Source: Acanthamoeba castellanii str. Neff
Taxonomy: Eukaryota; Discosea; Longamoebia; Acanthamoebidae
NCBI RefSeq assembly: GCF_000313135.1
Contig: NW_004457394.1
Location: 75,760-139,759 of the forward strand
Length of the DNA stretch: 64,000 bases
Reading direction: 5' to 3'
Shown: positions 60,301-64,000 of the stretch, one piece after another
Layout: every line of letters begins with the position of its first letter
Position numbering within the stretch: position 1 is the stretch's first letter
Program-made: the position numbers and the translations under genes
Notes under the pieces: model-generated
What the model saw: only the letters and a program-made list of their open reading frames with translations
Databases searched by the model: none
Told to the model about the DNA's origin: nothing

Positions 60301-61870
60301 TGGCCCCTGGTGAAGGAGAGCAGCGTGAGCGGAAGTCTGGCCGTTGGCTGGGCCGCGTGCTGCTTCGTCCTCTCCATCTTCCCGCTCCTCTCCGTTGAAT
60401 TCGGCTCCTCCATCTCTCTTGTGTACGCACCCCTCCGTGTGGCCCAGCACTCTGTGCGTGTGGGCAGTGAGCCATGGAGACTGACGCGCGTGCCAATGGG
60501 CGATGTCAGGTCTGCGGGCGGGCTGGCGGCGTTCGCCCTGGGCGCGCTGCCGTTCGTGGTCAAGCTCTTCTTCACGCCCCGACCGGCGCCGGTGGTGGTT
60601 GGCGGCAAGGAGAAGGAGGAGAAGTCGGAGCGGAACAAGCTCGCCTATCTTCCGCCCTTCTCGCCCGCCGAGGCTCGCATGGCCGCCATCCAAGTACTTT
60701 CCTCCCCCTCCATCTTGCGCACCGCGAACCGCAGGGCACGCTCGCCGCATGGCTCGTGACTTAGATGATTGTTTTCTTTTTTTTATGTCGGTGGTGATTG
60801 TCACACAGCTGGCCGCCGTGCTCGTGGCCGTGTGGGTTGTGAGCAGCACCAACTTCAACCTCGAGAACAAGCTGCCCGTTCCATTCTACAACCACGTGAT
60901 CGCCTGGCTGTCCCTGGGTACTCACTCGGCGCAAGTAGGTTTAGTATTCTGGCGTATACCGTACTCACGCGTCGCACTCTGTGTCGTCGTTCTACCAGCG
61001 TCGCTCGTGGTGCTTCCATTCGTCTTCAGCACGCACCCCAGCGTGTTCCTCTTCAACCTGTTCCTGTCCCTGGCCGCGCCTTTCACATTCCTCAGCATTT
61101 CGTATGTCCCGCGCTCCCATTCTCTGTAACTTTTGTTCTCACAGTGTGTCGTGTCGTGTCGTGTCGTGGCTATGAAGCTATGAGGTGCTGTTCTACTGCG
61201 CGTTGAGCGCGACCCTCTATCTGTGGTACTATCTGGAGGCAGCACTCTTTCGCGGGCAGCGCCCCGAGACCCTGTCCTCTCGAGCCACCCGCGCTCTTAC
61301 CGTCGGCGACGCCCGCATCGCCCTCTTTTTCGTACGCTGCCTGCCGCGATGTGTGTGTGCGTGTGTGGTGTGTGTGGTGTGTGTGGTGTGTGTGTGGTGT
61401 GGTGAAGTGTAATAATGGCAAATTGTGGGTGTATGCAGCTCTACCTGTGCTACGTGGCGTTCTTCGGGACAGGCAACATCGCGAGCATCAGCAGCTTCGA
61501 GGTGTCGTCGACCTTCCGCTTCATGTCCATCTTCAATCCGTGGGTGATGGGCGCGCTGCTCATCATCAAGCTCCTCCTGCCCTTCATCCTCGTCTCGTGT
61601 GCCTACCACATCATCGTCGCCTCGTCCCAGCTCGACCTCTCGGCCTCGTTCCTCCTCGTCATCGCCTTCTCCGACGTGCTCAGCCTCAACTTCCTCTTCC
61701 TCGTCCGCGACACCGGCAGCTGGAAGGACATCGGCACCTCCATCTCCCACTTCGCCATCTCCAACTGCTTCATCCTCTTCCACCTGGGCATCGTCGCCCT
61801 CTCCTCGCTCCTCACCTCTCGCCTCCGACTGCCGCGCCTCGTCCCCAAGCCCGACCAGCTCTCCCTCTGA
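57382..61870 (+). CDS. PIGN: GPI ethanolamine phosphate transferase 1
   Basis: ER multi-pass enzyme adding phosphoethanolamine to the first mannose of the GPI precursor. ATG 57382; a signal-anchor [20 protein letters not shown] then [15 protein letters not shown]. The lumenal alkaline-phosphatase-like domain carries [70 protein letters not shown] and [10 protein letters not shown], which hold the metal-binding Asp, Thr and His residues. The C-terminal half has many membrane helices, including [38 protein letters not shown] and [20 protein letters not shown]. It ends [10 protein letters not shown] at TGA 61868-61870. There are more than fifteen exons with short introns; the joins are inferred from frame. 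Family assignment is very strong. Confidence 0.94.
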
Positions 61871-62039
61871 TGAATGATTTTACTACATTTCTGTTGGCCG
61901 CGCAAAAGGATTTATTTAATTGTTTATTGTTTATTGTTTTGATTTATTCTTTGTTTATCTTGGGATTGCAACTCTGGCGGAAGCAACGGCAGACCACGAC
62001 GAGGAGACGCCACCGGTGGAGGCGAATCTGCTCGCGCAG

Positions 62040-63425
62040 ATGGAGACGAGCGGCACCCACGGCCCGGGCCACAGGCGGCAGGCGGTGTTTGAGCGAGCTG
62101 AGGGATTGTGCACAGTGGAGCCCAAATCCGGCACTGGGCAGCACGAACGACAGGTGGAGGCCGACGCGGTGTTGAGAGGCGGTGACGCCACGGTGGTGTA
62201 TCGCCCCATGCGCCCCACAGACCTCCCACAAGTCAAGCAGCTCCACGAAGAATGCTTCCCCATCAGGTGCTTACTTTTTATTATTATTTTTTAAATAATT
62301 ATCTAATTAGAACAGTAGATGGTGGTACGCAGCGGTATTAGTTAATTATTATTATATTGTATTATTTATTGTCGAATAAAATAAATAATATATACAATAA
62401 CTTAAAAAAACGCAGGTACGATGAAAACTTCTTCCAGGCGATGGTGACGCCGTCGGGCAGCTTCATGGCTGAGGTGGCGGTAACGCCAGACACCGACGAG
62501 GTGGTGGGCGCCATCACCGCCTCGATGGAGATCGAAAACCAAAACGAGGTTCGTGCATACGGGGCACAGCGGCCGACCGAGATCGGAGCACGTGCATTGC
62601 TGCAGTGTTTTTAATGCTCACGCGGCTGTGGTGCGGCGGTTGTGCGAGCACAGGACTGCGATATGTTGCGGTTTGAGTGGGGCTGGGACTCGCGCTACCT
62701 GGTCTACATCCTCACCATCGGAGTCACCGCGCGCTACCGACGGCACGGCATCGGTACCATCCAAGCCGTGTAGTGTCGTGTGTGCCGTGGTGTATTGGGG
62801 GAATATATATTTATTGGCCTTGGGGTGATGACACGCTGTGATTAATCGATTGTTGCGCTGTGTTGCATTTTTGTGGCGTCGCAGCGCGGGTGCTATTGGG
62901 CAAGCTGCTGCGAAAGGCAGCCAAATACGACACGTGCAAGGCCATCTACCTCCACGTGCTGGCTACCAATGCTCCTGCCATCCGCTTCTACGAACAATAC
63001 GTAATTGTCTTTGTGTTATCATTTCCTTGGTCGTGTTGTGCGGTTGTGTGGTGTGTGTCATACGTTCCGCTCAAGCTTCATCGCGCGTGACTTAGGGATT
63101 CACGCGCTTGCGGGAGCTGCCCCAGTACTACCGCTTCGACGGCGACCGCCATGACGCCCTGCTGTACATCCACTACCAACACGGCGGCTGCCCGCCACGC
63201 TCGTGGGCCGAGGTCAAGGAAGACCTCCTCCTTCGACCACTGCGGCGACACACACCGGCCTATCTCACGCCCCTTCTCTCCTCCTCTTCCTCCACCCTGC
63301 ACCACCACCACCTGCGAAGGGTGGGCCGGGTCCTGCGGTCGCCCGTCACCATCGTGTGCCTGATCGCCCTACCGCTCCTGTTCCTGCTCCTCTGCATCTA
63401 TCTCTCCCGACAATCATCAACATAG
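62040..63425 (+). CDS. NAA60: N-alpha-acetyltransferase 60 homologue (Golgi)
   Basis: GNAT acetyltransferase of the NatF type, which acetylates the N-termini of membrane proteins facing the cytosol. Exons carry VYRPMRPTDLPQVKQLHEEC with FPI, RYDENFFQAMV, the core strand WGWDSRYLVYILTIGVTARY with RRHGIG (acetyl-CoA loop, Arg-x2-Gly-x-Gly/Ala), CKAIYLHVLATNAPAIRFYE, GFTRLRELPQYYRFDG, and ALLYIHYQHGGCPPRSW, matching NAA60 in order. A predicted membrane helix near the end (VTIVCLIALPLLFLLLCIYL) fits the C-terminal membrane association of the family. The start is uncertain: ATG 62040 gives a 55-residue extension before the domain; an internal Met lies at MRPTDLPQ. The stop is TAG 63423-63425. PIGN lies 170 bases upstream on the same strand. 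Confidence 0.9.
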
Positions 63426-63824
63426 CTCACATTCCTTCCATCAGTCTCGGGCGTGTGTGGCGTGTGTGAGTGATATGTGTTACAGTTTTACTGAGGCGCA
63501 AGGGGACAGCTAACTACACCCATCGTACCTGTTTTGTGGCGCTGTAGGTGTTGTGTAGAGCGCTCAACACCTTGCCCACGACGTCAGTTCCACATTCCTA
63601 AGCGGTACGGGCCGCGCGGGCAGCCACCCATCCCACCCCCTTCCAAAAGCGATGCACTACGCAACGAAGGCTTCTCCAGCAACCCAGTTTTCCTATATAT
63701 GGTAAGGCTGTGGTCTAGGAATTGGCAGGTGGGGAAAACGCCCCAGGAAGACACAATGCCAAATTTGTAAAGAAGAGCAGGAGTGCAATCGTTTATGTGA
63801 TGTACAATCAGGCTGAGAGACTAG
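63426..63824. other. Convergent intergenic region
   Basis: About 400 bases between the stops of NAA60 and the partial right-edge gene. No gene, RNA or repeat is recognisable; an open frame at 63534-63770 has no family or codon support. Confidence 0.4.
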
Positions 63825-64000
63825 CTACACGAAGTTGGCCTTGACGCGATTGACATTCACCTTCTTGCGGAAGTAGAGCTCCATCGTTCGCTTGTCGTTG
63901 AAGCCCTTCAGTGTGCGTCGCAGATTGGCGATGTCGGCTCCTGGGCACAGAAGAAACTCGCGTTAGATTATGTCCTCCTCCACACCGAGTATCTTGAGGA
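63825..64000 (-). CDS. Unidentified protein, C-terminal exon at the right edge
   Basis: Reading leftwards, an acceptor (TTCTGTGCCCAG) near 63942 opens an exon encoding GADIANLRRTLKGFNDKRTM and ELYFRKKVNVNRVKANFV, closed by TAG at 63825-63827. The preceding intron probably starts within the sequence LKILG|GTGTGG near 63985, so a second exon runs off the edge. The tail is basic and well biased in codon use, so the gene is probably real. I do not recognise the family from about 45 residues. Confidence 0.6.

Noticed and set aside
63534..63770. 78-codon plus-strand ORF
   Set aside because: No ATG-supported start, no conserved motif; lies in a convergent 3' region.

Overview
The window is nuclear DNA of a GC-rich, intron-dense eukaryotic microbe. 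GC-rich exons with strong C/G third positions, many short introns with GTACG/GTGCG-type donors, C/A/G/T-only simple repeats inside introns, and protein families typical of Amoebozoa (hybrid histidine kinase, GATA and RFX factors, RING/B-box and LRR proteins) point to an Acanthamoeba-like amoeba. The organism is an inference; no species was checked.

Layout, left to right. 1-2208: a RING/B-box gene running off the left edge and an MPDU1 homologue, both minus strand. 2566-16860: three plus-strand genes, AP-5 beta-1 (AP5B1), a ten-exon hybrid sensor histidine kinase and a secreted GDSL/phospholipase B. 17006-25611: three minus-strand genes, an LRR protein, a mucin-like secreted protein with twin jelly-roll-like domains, and a three-RRM Spen-like RNA-binding protein. 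25612-29353: a 3.7 kb purine-skewed stretch with no gene I can defend. 29354-37238: a compact RFX factor and, upstream of it, a large gene that appears to join a ZZ zinc finger to a carboxylic-acid-reductase module (adenylation, carrier, thioester reductase). 37401-43834: a small adaptin/zeta-COP-like subunit sharing a divergent promoter with the ZZ-reductase gene, an unrecognised Ser-rich protein, a 96-residue ORF and a family 31 glycosyltransferase. 44470-46440: a CpG-depleted block of coding relics and tandem repeats. 46799-53377: a long-chain acyl-CoA synthetase and a GATA factor. 55415-63425: TECR and PIGN back to back, then NAA60. A last minus-strand gene runs off the right edge.

By function the window is rich in lipid and endomembrane genes: TECR, the acyl-CoA synthetase, the acid reductase, phospholipase B, PIGN and MPDU1 (both tied to dolichol/GPI glycan assembly in the ER), the family 31 glycosyltransferase, NAA60 (Golgi), AP-5 beta and the adaptin-like small subunit. 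This is neighbourhood, not proof of co-regulation. Exon limits were worked out by hand from splice signals and reading frame; spans of multi-exon genes run from start codon to stop codon and include introns.
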